A DNA stretch of 19,443 nucleotides. It comes from CAZOYN01 sp964584135 (GTDB lineage: Bacteria > Patescibacteriota > Saccharimonadia > Saccharimonadales > UBA4665). The position numbers and the translations under genes were made by a program. Positions 1 through 7,295 of the stretch are shown one piece after another (positions within the stretch are counted from its first letter, which is position 1; each line of letters starts with the position of its first letter). Under the pieces are notes generated by a model. That model did not search any database. It was not told where the DNA came from and was given only the letters and a program-made list of their open reading frames with translations. The stretch covers positions 1 to 19,443 of the forward strand of contig CAZOYN010000014.1 in assembly GCA_964584135.1 (NCBI GenBank). Direction: 5' to 3'.

Positions 1-212
1 TTTTTGATTAAGGCAAGGTACGCCTGGCTGTCGTGCTGGGCGATGTAGCGCAGCAAACGGCGGCGCTGGCCAACCTGCTGCAACAGACCACGACGGGCAG
101 CAAAGTCGTGTTTGTGCACCTTGAGGTGCTCCGTCAACTCTTTAATTTGTTCAGTTAAGGCAGTTACCTGCACAGCCGGACTACCGGTGTCAGTTTTCTT
201 CTCCGTTGTCAT
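1..212 (-). CDS. rpsO: 30S ribosomal protein S15 (partial, 3' end outside window)
   Basis: Small-subunit protein that binds 16S rRNA and helps assemble the platform. About 70 N-terminal residues are visible; the family is about 89 long, so roughly the last 18 lie off the left edge. Recognisable features are TGSPAVQV near residues 9-16, the helix TALTEQIKELTEHLKVHKHD, and the signature GLLQQVGQRRRLLRYI. The ATG at 212-210 overlaps the TGA of the upstream ribbon-helix-helix gene in an ATGA arrangement, so translation is probably coupled and the two genes share a transcript. No separate promoter was seen in front of it. Confidence 0.95.
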   Translation of the reverse strand, partial: MTTEKKTDTGSPAVQVTALTEQIKELTEHLKVHKHDFAARRGLLQQVGQRRRLLRYIAQHDSQAYLALIK

Positions 213-556
213 GTATCCCATATTTTATCAGATGTAGACCATAAGGGCAACCCCTTAGCTGACTTGTTTGCTATGGCCTGGCCCAGCTTTCGCTGCAAAT
301 ATTGTAATGCGCGCCCAGGGCTGGTATTCATAGGGCCAAGTTCTAAGATTAGTTCAACGTAGTGCATGGCAACAGCGTTAGCTTTCTTAGAGTATGGATC
401 ATCATCGCCTGCTCTATTCCGATTTATTTCGGCCTTGGCCCAAAAGCGAACCATGGCTGGAACAGAATCAAAGCCAAGATAATCCGCAATGATTTCCAGC
501 TCCTCTAGAACTTCTTTATCGATCGGTACCTGTAGCCGAGCCGTTCTTTGCCCCAA
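209..556 (-). CDS. Ribbon-helix-helix (RHH) DNA-binding protein, putative autoregulator
   Basis: A 115-residue protein whose first ~45 residues read as a ribbon-helix-helix fold: a short basic beta strand (TARLQVPID), helix A (KEVLEELEIIADYLG), a turn, and helix B (SVPAMVRFWAKAEINR). RHH proteins bind operators as dimers through the beta strand. The rest (SKKANAVAMHYVELILEL and a Lys/Ala-rich tail) is helical and unassigned. The TTG at 556-554 was chosen because a strong GGAGGAG ribosome-binding site lies at the right distance upstream (about 563-569). Its stop overlaps the rpsO start. A double-dyad element at 583-616 sits just upstream and is a natural operator. Target and function are inferred; an antitoxin role is possible but no toxin gene is adjacent. 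Confidence 0.7.
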   Translation of the reverse strand: MGQRTARLQVPIDKEVLEELEIIADYLGFDSVPAMVRFWAKAEINRNRAGDDDPYSKKANAVAMHYVELILELGPMNTSPGRALQYLQRKLGQAIANKSAKGLPLWSTSDKIWDT

Positions 557-582
557 AACTTCTCCTCCAAACCCGCTATAAG

Positions 583-616
583 ATTATAGTATAATTATAC
601 TCCAATTATAGTATAA
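583..616. repeat. 34-bp double-dyad element, copy 1 (candidate RHH operator/promoter)
   Basis: Contains a perfect 14-bp palindrome at 588-601 (AGTATAATTATACT) and an 11-bp odd palindrome at 606-616 (TTATAGTATAA), separated by CCAA. It starts a few bases beyond the truB stop (619) and lies upstream of the RHH gene. On the minus strand it also supplies several TATAAT-like -10 boxes, so operator and promoter may overlap. A second copy lies at 10883-10916, matching at 30 of 34 positions. Confidence 0.75.
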
Positions 617-618
617 AA

Positions 619-1305
619 CTACAGCGCACTCAGCGGCAATGTCGCCGCCTCTAAACTTTCGACTGCTACAGCATGATCTATGCTAAACTGGCCGACTTGG
701 GTGCGGCGCAGCGCAGTTGTATAGGCACTGGTGCCCAGTTCTTGGCCAATATCCTCGACTAGAGCGCGAATGTAGGTTCCAGACGAAACGTCGGTCACAA
801 ACTGTACGTTTGGATAGTTATACGTTAGCAATTCTAATCTGTTAATTGTTACTTTTCGGGGCTCCAGGACAACTTGCTGACCGGCACGGGCTAATTTGTA
901 GGCGCGCTGGCCATTAACCTTTATGGCTGAGAAGGCTGGCGGGATTTGTTCGATTTGGCCGATGAATTTTTGCATGGCCGCTTCAATTTCGTCGCGGGGT
1001 GGCTGGTAATTATTCGCGACCGTTATTTCACCTTCTGGGTCGCCGGTGGAGCTGGTTTGGCCCAGGCGCATGGTAACTTCGTAGGTTTTATCAAGTCTGC
1101 TGAGCTCGCCGGCGCGGCGGGTGTAGTCTTTGCCAACCAGCAACACTAAGAGGCCGGTGGCAAAGGGGTCGAGCGTGCCACTATGACCCACCTTAACATG
1201 TTTGGGTTTTTTGCCTTCGCTGTTAGCAACGACGCGACGAACGTAGTTAACCACATCAAACGATGTCCACCCGGCCGGTTTGTCGACGAGTAATAAGCCC
1301 TGCAT
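619..1305 (-). CDS. truB: tRNA pseudouridine(55) synthase TruB
   Basis: Isomerises U55 of the tRNA T-loop to pseudouridine. 228 residues, short because it keeps the catalytic domain and has little C-terminal extension. The N-terminus GLLLVDKPAGWTSFDVV and the catalytic motif GHSGTLDPFATG carry the nucleophile Asp46; later motifs include KTYEVTMRLGQTSSTGDPEG, IPPAFSAIKVNGQRAYKLAR and SSGTYIRALVEDIGQELG. The start ATG (1305-1303) shares one base with the TAA of the upstream DHH-like gene, so the pair is probably co-translated. Its stop at 619-621 abuts the 34-bp dyad element that precedes the RHH gene. Confidence 0.97.
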   Translation of the reverse strand: MQGLLLVDKPAGWTSFDVVNYVRRVVANSEGKKPKHVKVGHSGTLDPFATGLLVLLVGKDYTRRAGELSRLDKTYEVTMRLGQTSSTGDPEGEITVANNYQPPRDEIEAAMQKFIGQIEQIPPAFSAIKVNGQRAYKLARAGQQVVLEPRKVTINRLELLTYNYPNVQFVTDVSSGTYIRALVEDIGQELGTSAYTTALRRTQVGQFSIDHAVAVESLEAATLPLSAL

Positions 1306-2843
1306 TACTGCTGGGGCGGGCCGCCAAACTGGAACGGGATGGGCGGCGGTACTGGCGGTGGCGCGTTGGAGTCAGTCGGGTTAGTTGGGTTAGCTGGCAT
1401 AGTTGGCTCGGAAGTAATACCAAACTTGGTTGGGTCAAATGTCATATCAATTGGTGGGGCATCAGAAGCAACGGCCGGTGCGACGCCCAAGGCATTGCCG
1501 GTGGGCTGGTCATCTGTCAAAGCCTGGTTAACCTGGTCACGGGCAGAATCAAGCGCCGGTGAAGCGGTATGCGAACTGTGCACCGAGCTTTCGAGGTCGG
1601 ATAATGTTTGCCCGGCCCCATCTGTTGGTGCTCCCAAATCCAGGGGGTTAGCCGGCGGAGGCACCCAAGCTGGAGGTGGTGGTGTCATGCCAAAAGATGG
1701 CGGTGTAGTCGCCGAAACCGCAGGGCCGGCATCGCGGGAAAGCAAGTGCCTGCCCTCTTCGGCCGGCAGGCTTAAGGGGTCGGTTACTGGATCGAGGGTT
1801 TCTGGCTCGGTATTAGCCGAAAGCTGGCCACCGAGAGTTGGTGGTTCAGTAATCAGTTTTGATCCGGGTGACAGATGATCGAGTGAAGGCATCTGGTCTT
1901 GGGGAGGTGGTGCTGGTGGCAGTCCTGGTGCGGGTGCTGGTCCTTCGGCAGGTGGCGGCGTGGGCTCGGGCATCGGTTCAGCGGCTGGTTCAGGCAGTTC
2001 AGCGACGTGGTCAATTTCGAGCGTGCCATCATCGGGTTTTGGCGAAGCAGGGCCCTTGGCCGCCCGCCCGCTAGCGCTATCGCCACCGTCTGGACCAAAG
2101 CCAGATTCATCTAGCTTACTGGCGACCAGCTGCTGGTTGGCACCAGCCGACATCAGCGTGGCGCTGGCGCTCATGGTTTGCGGACTGGTCTTTTCGTTAC
2201 TAAAGCGGTTGGTCTCAGCCACAATCCCCGTTAATAAGGCGGTGGCAATCTGGCCGTCAATCAAATCTTTGCCGAGCCGTTCGGCTAATTCGGTTACCAA
2301 CTCGCTGAGACTGCTGGCTTGGGGGTCATTCCAGTTCATAGTGCCCAGGTCACCCTGACCTGAAATGTTCAAGGCGGCCACGGTGGCATCGTGCAGTATA
2401 CGACCGTGAGCCGTGATGGCTTCGTCCAGGTCAGCCTGGTTTTGGACGCCCAGCGCCACAACTACGTCAACGTTAAAGTCGCCCTGGCTAAAGTCCAGGT
2501 CATCCTGGGTAATCGAAGTGCGGTAGGGTGTGATAAAAATGCGGACGATATTGTCTTCCACTTTGTAGCGCAGCTTGTCGGCCTTGGACTTGTCGAGAGC
2601 GATAATGAAATCGCGCAAGCTGTCGGTGGTTTTCTCAATAGTTTCTTCGGGCTGCAGAAACTCCAGCGTTGAGGGGACTTCACCGCTAAAGACAGCGGCA
2701 GCATGCTTATTGAGCTTGGTGAGCAAGAGCGTCAGGCCAATGCAGGCCGCGAGTTGGTCCACGGAAGGATTACGGCTCACCGTCACCAAAATATTGTTGG
2801 CGCCCTTGAGCTTATCGGCCAGCTGAACCTTAGGATTATCCAT
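1305..2843 (-). CDS. DHH/NrnA-like protein with degenerate active site and proline-rich tail
   Basis: 512 residues. Residues 1-~250 follow the outline of DHH phosphoesterases (NrnA/RecJ type): an N-terminal NILVTVSRNP..DQLAACIGLTLLL segment in the place of motif I, a VDVVVALGVQ strand, and a NWNDPQASSLSELVTEL..ALLTGIVAETNRF block recalling the family's D-x-x-A-S-S-T-S-E and TGI-x-T-D-T-G regions. The metal ligands are poorly kept: motif I lacks the usual DGDA and the DHH triad is replaced by LHDA. The remaining ~260 residues are a Pro/Ala/Ser/Asp-rich, probably disordered tail rich in PPP and PAP. It is the first gene of the truB-RHH-rpsO run. Start ATG at 2843 follows a TACAAT box by 7 nt. 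A ligand-binding or scaffold role is more likely than robust nuclease activity; this is inference. Confidence 0.6.
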   Translation of the reverse strand: MDNPKVQLADKLKGANNILVTVSRNPSVDQLAACIGLTLLLTKLNKHAAAVFSGEVPSTLEFLQPEETIEKTTDSLRDFIIALDKSKADKLRYKVEDNIVRIFITPYRTSITQDDLDFSQGDFNVDVVVALGVQNQADLDEAITAHGRILHDATVAALNISGQGDLGTMNWNDPQASSLSELVTELAERLGKDLIDGQIATALLTGIVAETNRFSNEKTSPQTMSASATLMSAGANQQLVASKLDESGFGPDGGDSASGRAAKGPASPKPDDGTLEIDHVAELPEPAAEPMPEPTPPPAEGPAPAPGLPPAPPPQDQMPSLDHLSPGSKLITEPPTLGGQLSANTEPETLDPVTDPLSLPAEEGRHLLSRDAGPAVSATTPPSFGMTPPPPAWVPPPANPLDLGAPTDGAGQTLSDLESSVHSSHTASPALDSARDQVNQALTDDQPTGNALGVAPAVASDAPPIDMTFDPTKFGITSEPTMPANPTNPTDSNAPPPVPPPIPFQFGGPPQQ

Positions 2844-2850
2844 ACGTTTT

Positions 2851-2856
2851 ATTGTA
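2851..2856 (-). promoter_or_regulatory. -10 element of the DHH-like gene (leaderless placement)
   Basis: TACAAT on the minus strand, 7 nt before the ATG at 2843. A transcript starting the usual 6-7 nt downstream would begin at the start codon. The -35 region is weak (TGAAAT at 17-nt spacing). Confidence 0.4.
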
Positions 2857-2907
2857 ACTTTTTGTGTATAGTTATTTCACCTGTAATCGTAGCATAAACG
2901 CTGCTGC

Positions 2908-2936
2908 TTTACAATCCCTGATGACCCCTGTATACT
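2908..2936 (+). promoter_or_regulatory. rpsT promoter, leaderless placement
   Basis: TTTACA (2908-2913) and TATACT (2931-2936) with an ideal 17-nt spacer. The -10 box ends 7 nt before the rpsT ATG at 2944, so the mRNA should begin at or next to the initiation codon. No Shine-Dalgarno sequence fits between them. This is the clearest complete promoter among the leaderless candidates here. Confidence 0.65.
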
Positions 2937-2943
2937 CGTGCCT

Positions 2944-3297
2944 ATGCCTATAATCAAATCCGCCAAAAAGCGCGTGCGCGTGGCCAAGAAAGCCACGGTG
3001 CGCAACTCTAAAACCAAGCGCAACCTCAAGGGCGCGTTTAAATTATTTGCCAAGTCGCCTTCGGCCAAATCGCATAGCAGCGCCCAAAGCGCTCTCGATA
3101 AAGCCGTCAAAAAAGGTCTGGTTCACAAGAACAGAGCTGCCCGCCTCAAGAAGCAAGCCGCCGCTAAAGCCAAAGCTGCCGGCGTTAAACATACTAAAAC
3201 TGCCGCCAAAGCCGCGCCAGCCAACGCTGCCCGCAAGGCAGCTAAAGCCGCTCCTAAAAAGCCCTCTGCTAAAAAAGCAGCTCCTAAGAAGAAATAG
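2944..3297 (+). CDS. rpsT: 30S ribosomal protein S20 with long Lys/Ala tail
   Basis: S20 is an all-helical protein bound at the bottom of the 30S body. The N-terminus MPIIKSAKKRVRVAKKATVRN is typical of the family. A GTG two codons earlier (2938) is possible, but the ATG at 2944 fits both the family N-terminus and the -10 spacing. About 117 residues, against the usual ~85-90. The extra C-terminal ~35 residues are a low-complexity Lys/Ala/Pro tail (AKAAPKKPSAKKAAPKKK), resembling histone H1-like extensions. The last 14 nt overlap the 3' end of convergent holA. Confidence 0.9.
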   Translation: MPIIKSAKKRVRVAKKATVRNSKTKRNLKGAFKLFAKSPSAKSHSSAQSALDKAVKKGLVHKNRAARLKKQAAAKAKAAGVKHTKTAAKAAPANAARKAAKAAPKKPSAKKAAPKKK

Positions 3298-4210
3298 CCA
3301 GCTCTAATAAGTAATGTTGCAGCGCTTCGTCAACATCAATGCCGCTGCGTTTGCTCTTGACGTCAATCTCTAACAGGTCAGACACCAGCTTTTTGACTTC
3401 GCCGATGCTTAATGTTTGGGCTATTCCCTGGCTCTTGCGAACCACAAACGGATTGAGCTTGGCTTGTTTGGCGATATCGTCTGGGCTGCGCTCGCCGGCT
3501 GTTTTTATGATGGCCAAGACGTGCAACTGCCAGGCTAACATGGCAATAATCTGGGCCGGCTCGACTTTAAGGGCCCGTTGCTCGGCGTAGAGGTCGAGCG
3601 CCCGGCGAGTCTTGCCGGCAAAAGCGGCTTCTAACAGTTCAAAAATGGTGCTTTGCGGGGTGGGCTCGGTGAGCAAATCTATGGTCTGGCGAGTAATTTT
3701 TGGATCATATAATAAGAGCTTATTAAGTTCGTTTGTTAGTAGTTGCTGGTTGGCGCCGACCCGTTCGACCAGGTAACGGGCATCGCCCGAACTCAGCGAA
3801 CCATTTTGGGCTTTGGCCCGGGCCACCAGCCATTGCGCCAGACCGCCCAGGTCAAGTTCCGGAAAATCACGAAAATCTGTTTTGGACTTTAAGAATTTGT
3901 AGTAGCTCAGCCGCTTGTCGAGCTTGGGCTCAACCAAAATAACATCGGTGGTTTCGGATAAGCCACTAAGAATGTGTTCAGCCTGTTCGGTAAATTGTTT
4001 GTTGGCCGACGGGCGGCGCAACACTACCAATTTGCGGCTGGCAAAAAACGGTAGACTCGTTAAAACCTCAGCAATGCGGGGATATTCGGCCTCTTCGCCA
4101 TCAAGCCGTTCCAGCGCTAGATCGCCGTGCTCGGCCACGAAAGTCGATACCAAGTCGCCCAAAGCCTGCCCCAAAGCAAAGCTATTCTCTCCGGTCAACG
4201 TCACTAGCAT
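3284..4210 (-). CDS. holA: DNA polymerase III delta subunit
   Basis: Clamp-loader subunit that opens the beta clamp during replisome loading. About 308 residues from ATG 4210, normal for the family. An N-terminal AAA+-like domain without a Walker A is followed by the linker SLPFFASRKLVVLRRP, then LAQWLVARAKAQNGSLSSGDARYLVERVGANQQLLTNELNKLLLY, which is the diagnostic delta signature (x-G-x-D-x-x-x-x-x-N-E-x-x-K-L), and a C-terminal helical collar domain. A GTG at 4216 could add two residues, but the ATG at 4210 lies 8 nt after a TACAAT box and is preferred. It is divergent from otsBA and overlaps rpsT tail to tail. Confidence 0.9.
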   Translation of the reverse strand: MLVTLTGENSFALGQALGDLVSTFVAEHGDLALERLDGEEAEYPRIAEVLTSLPFFASRKLVVLRRPSANKQFTEQAEHILSGLSETTDVILVEPKLDKRLSYYKFLKSKTDFRDFPELDLGGLAQWLVARAKAQNGSLSSGDARYLVERVGANQQLLTNELNKLLLYDPKITRQTIDLLTEPTPQSTIFELLEAAFAGKTRRALDLYAEQRALKVEPAQIIAMLAWQLHVLAIIKTAGERSPDDIAKQAKLNPFVVRKSQGIAQTLSIGEVKKLVSDLLEIDVKSKRSGIDVDEALQHYLLELAISS

Positions 4211-4218
4211 GTCCACCT

Positions 4219-4247
4219 ATTGTATCTCTAATATGCTATGCTACAAG
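4219..4247. promoter_or_regulatory. Overlapping divergent promoter region of holA and otsBA
   Basis: Minus strand: TTGTAG (4246-4241), 16-nt spacer, TACAAT (4224-4219), then 8 nt to the holA ATG. Plus strand: TTGTAT (4220-4225), 16-nt spacer, TACAAG (4242-4247), then 14 nt to the otsBA ATG at 4262. The two promoters use nearly the same bases, each -35 lying opposite the other's -10, because TTGTA and TACAA form an inverted repeat. The holA half is the more convincing. Confidence 0.35.
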
Positions 4248-4261
4248 AGTTACAGGGGTTT

Positions 4262-6406
4262 ATGGCTCAAGTCCTTATAGTTTCTAATCGCCTGCCGTTT
4301 AGCGTTAAAAAAGAACGTGGTAAGCTGCGCTTTACACGAAGCGTTGGCGGCTTGGCTACTGCTTTGTCTGCCTACGTTACCAAACGTCATAACCAATGGG
4401 TTGGCTGGCCCGGTATTGCCAGCGAGGACCTGACCGAGGCCGAGAAACAGCTAGTTGTCAGTGAGCTAGCCAAGCGTAATTGCACCCCTATTTTCTTAAG
4501 CCAAAAACAGATTGACGACTACTATAATGGCTACAGCAATAGCTTATTATGGCCGCTGTTTCATGAGCTGCCGTATAAAGATAGCCCCGAACGTGCCCGT
4601 TGGTGGCGCACCTACCGTGAAGTCAATACCTTATTCGCCCAGGTTACGGCGACTCTGGCCCGCGGTGGCGGCCAAGTGTGGGTGCATGATTACCAGTTGC
4701 TGCTCGTACCTGAGATGCTGCGTGCTGAACGTCCCGACATTAACATCGGCTTCTTTTTACACATCACGTTCCCGCCGGCCGAAAAGTTGCGCAAGCTGCC
4801 TGAACAAAAAAGCCTGTTGCGCGGCATTGTCGGGGCTGACCTGGTCGGTTTTCATACCAAAGCCTATGTCAAAAACTTTCTTGAGGCTTGCGAGCGAGCC
4901 AGTGTAGAGACCGGACACTTGCGGGTAGCCGACTTCCCGATTGGCATTGATTATAAGAAGTTTGTCCGGGCTGGCCGGTCAATAAAAGTCCGGCAAGCGG
5001 CCCACCGTTTCCGGCAAAAATACAAAGGCCTAAAGATTATCGCCGCTGTTGACCGGCTTGATATTAGCAAAGGCTTCGTGGAGCGCTTGGTTGCTTACCG
5101 CCAGCTGCTGGAGCAAAACCCCGGCCTGTTGGGCAAGGTAGTTTTTGTACTGGTTGGCTCGCCCTCACGTACTGAAATCGGAGCTTACCAGCGGCTGGCA
5201 GCCCGCGTCCAGAAACAAGCCGACGAAATTAATGCCACGTTTGGCACCCGGCGCTGGCAGCCAGTGGACTATATCGCCGAGACCATCCCGTTTGAGGAAG
5301 TAACTGCCCTATTCCAAGTGGCCGACGTGGCCTTTATTACCCCTTTGCGTGATGGCATGAACCTTACGTCCAAGGAATTTGTGGCCAGTAGCCGGCAAAA
5401 TGGTGTACTTATCCTCAGTGAAACGGCCGGTGCGGCCGAGGAACTTCAGGACGCCCTCTTGGTCAACCCCAAAAAGTCCGCTAGCTCTGTTGCAGCCTTG
5501 CAAAAAGCCCTCACCATGCCCCACCCCGAGCTGCTGGATAGGCTGGCTAAGATGCAAGCGCAGCTGGCCAGGAATACCGTCCACCACTGGGCTGGCTCAT
5601 TCGTAAACGCGCTGCAGCAACCCGTGCCCGGCTCTAGGCCACGTATCCGCACCATGAAAGGGGCTGTGGAAGCCAGTTTGGTCGACGCCTATCAGTCAAG
5701 TCAAAAGCGCCTGTTGCTGCTTGATTATGATGGCAGCCTCGTACCGTTCAACGAAAACTACCGGGCGGCGCAACCGGCAAAAAGCACAGTACGCTTGCTC
5801 AAGAAGTTAAGCTATGACCCGCGCAACGAGGTGGTAATCGTTAGTGGCCGGGACAGCCAGGATTTAGAAGGCTGGCTCGGCCATTTGCCTATCGGGCTCA
5901 TTGCCGAACACGGTGCCATGATCCGAAAAAATGGTTCTGCCACATGGCAGACAATCGAGCACGTGAACACCCAGTGGAAACAGGTACTCCTACCGATCCT
6001 GGAAAAATACGCCGCGCTCACCCCTGGAGCCAGCGTGGAAACCAAGCAGCACTCCTTGGTTTGGCATTACCGCTCCGCCCAACCCTATTACGCCCAAAAG
6101 TATGCCGTGGTTATTAAACGCGCACTCAAACCATTCTTAAAAACCTACGGCTTGCAGTTGTTCCATGGCAACAAAATCTTGGAGGTTAAAAACCCGAGTA
6201 TCAATAAGGGAGCCGGGATCCAGCGCTGGCTCAAACGGCCACACGATTTTGTACTGTGTATTGGTGACGACTTTACCGATGAGGATATGTTCGCTGCCCT
6301 ACCACCAGATTCATTTGGCATAAAAGTCGGTCGCGGTCGCACCAAGGCTACCTACCGGCTAGCCTCAGCTGAACAAGTTACCGCGCTTTTGAAGCAACTG
6401 GTTTGA
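4262..6406 (+). CDS. Bifunctional trehalose-6-phosphate synthase/phosphatase (OtsA-OtsB fusion)
   Basis: Makes trehalose-6-phosphate from a nucleotide-glucose and glucose-6-phosphate, then dephosphorylates it. 714 residues from ATG 4262; an upstream ATG at 4238 would add eight non-family residues. The GT20 synthase half (1-~470) shows VSNRLPFSV, GGLATAL, WVGWPG, HDYQLLLVPEMLR, GFFLHITFPP, AVDRLDISKG and PLRDGMNLTSKEFVA. The HAD phosphatase half (~480-714) shows DYDGSL with Asp488/Asp490, VVIVSGRD, LIAEHGA, EVKNPSINKGAG and IGDDFTDEDMF. Both active sites look intact. Trehalose is a compatible solute and stress protectant. The last 29 nt overlap the 3' end of convergent fpg. Confidence 0.92.
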   Translation: MAQVLIVSNRLPFSVKKERGKLRFTRSVGGLATALSAYVTKRHNQWVGWPGIASEDLTEAEKQLVVSELAKRNCTPIFLSQKQIDDYYNGYSNSLLWPLFHELPYKDSPERARWWRTYREVNTLFAQVTATLARGGGQVWVHDYQLLLVPEMLRAERPDINIGFFLHITFPPAEKLRKLPEQKSLLRGIVGADLVGFHTKAYVKNFLEACERASVETGHLRVADFPIGIDYKKFVRAGRSIKVRQAAHRFRQKYKGLKIIAAVDRLDISKGFVERLVAYRQLLEQNPGLLGKVVFVLVGSPSRTEIGAYQRLAARVQKQADEINATFGTRRWQPVDYIAETIPFEEVTALFQVADVAFITPLRDGMNLTSKEFVASSRQNGVLILSETAGAAEELQDALLVNPKKSASSVAALQKALTMPHPELLDRLAKMQAQLARNTVHHWAGSFVNALQQPVPGSRPRIRTMKGAVEASLVDAYQSSQKRLLLLDYDGSLVPFNENYRAAQPAKSTVRLLKKLSYDPRNEVVIVSGRDSQDLEGWLGHLPIGLIAEHGAMIRKNGSATWQTIEHVNTQWKQVLLPILEKYAALTPGASVETKQHSLVWHYRSAQPYYAQKYAVVIKRALKPFLKTYGLQLFHGNKILEVKNPSINKGAGIQRWLKRPHDFVLCIGDDFTDEDMFAALPPDSFGIKVGRGRTKATYRLASAEQVTALLKQLV

Positions 6407-7271
6407 GTTTTTGGCAATGTGGGCAAAGATGCGTGCCCCGGCCGGCGACCCGGGTCTTGATAATGATGGTGCCGCAGTGCGGGCAGGGCTGGCCCTCGCG
6501 TCGGAAGACCCGGGCAAAATCAATGTAGCTGCCCTTTTTGCCCTCAGCATTAACATAATTACGGTCGGTTGAACCACCTTTTTCTATGGCCAGCTTCAGC
6601 ACGAACACTAATTCTTCATACAACGTTTTAAACTGCTCCGGATTCAGGTCTTTGACGAGAGTTAGTGGGTGGATTTTGGCACCCCACAAGGCTTCATCAG
6701 CGTAAATGTTGCCGATACCGGCAACCACCGTCTGGTCCAGCAAGACAGCCTTACTGTTAGAGTTTTTGCGCCGTAACATGCGAACACGCAGGTCTTGCCA
6801 GGTAAAGTCCGCGGCTAACGGCTCCGGCCCGACCTTTAGGAAAAAGTCCAGGTTACGCACCTCAGCCGTGGGCAGCAACCGCATCCAGCCGAACTTGCGT
6901 TGGTCGTTAAAAAACAACTGGCTGCCATCGGCAAAACCCAGTGTTACCCGGGTGGACTTGTCTGGCAGCTCGCCAACCAGCGAATCCGATGGGTGGCCGG
7001 CGCCAAAACGCTCCGTGCGGCTGCGGAACACCAGCTGGCCAGTCATTTTAAGGTGTATCACCAGCGAGTATTGACTCGATAACTCAATAATTAAAACTTT
7101 TGCGCGGCGCTTAATTTCAATAACCTTGGCGCCCACCAAAAAGTGTTCCACATCGGCCTCGGCATTCGGGAAACTTTTGGCCGTGTCGTGCTGGACACTC
7201 GCCACCGTGCGGCCAGGCAAGAACTGCATCAAGCCGATGCGGATTGTTTCAACCTCGGGCAACTCCGGCAT
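6378..7271 (-). CDS. mutM: Formamidopyrimidine-DNA glycosylase (Fpg/MutM)
   Basis: Base-excision repair enzyme that removes 8-oxoguanine and formamidopyrimidines and cleaves the abasic site. 297 residues. The processed N-terminus PELPEVET carries the catalytic Pro2 and Glu3; Lys58 lies in RRAKVLI, and HLKMTGQL follows. The helix-two-turn-helix VAGIGNIYADEALWGAKIHP is clear. A C-terminal zinc finger uses Cys263, Cys266, Cys283 and Cys286, with the conserved GRGTH arginine just before the second pair. The ATG at 7271-7269 is fixed by the need for Pro2. It is divergent from the DciA-like gene, and the two share a palindromic -10 box. Confidence 0.96.
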   Translation of the reverse strand: MPELPEVETIRIGLMQFLPGRTVASVQHDTAKSFPNAEADVEHFLVGAKVIEIKRRAKVLIIELSSQYSLVIHLKMTGQLVFRSRTERFGAGHPSDSLVGELPDKSTRVTLGFADGSQLFFNDQRKFGWMRLLPTAEVRNLDFFLKVGPEPLAADFTWQDLRVRMLRRKNSNSKAVLLDQTVVAGIGNIYADEALWGAKIHPLTLVKDLNPEQFKTLYEELVFVLKLAIEKGGSTDRNYVNAEGKKGSYIDFARVFRREGQPCPHCGTIIIKTRVAGRGTHLCPHCQKLKPVASKAR

Positions 7272-7278
7272 GACCTAC

Positions 7279-7286
7279 AGTATACT
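7279..7286. promoter_or_regulatory. Palindromic AGTATACT: shared -10 box for two divergent genes
   Basis: The 8-bp palindrome reads TATACT on both strands. On the plus strand (7281-7286) it lies 9 nt before the ATG at 7296; on the minus strand (7284-7279) it lies 7 nt before the mutM ATG at 7271. Only 24 bp separate the two start codons. No good -35 element was found in either direction. Confidence 0.5.
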
Positions 7287-7295
7287 TGAAGGACT

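Noticed and set aside
1339..2358. Plus-strand frames of 132 and 179 codons over the proline-rich tail of the DHH-like gene
   Set aside because: Low-complexity Gly/Ser/Ala shadows of proline codons; no start signals.
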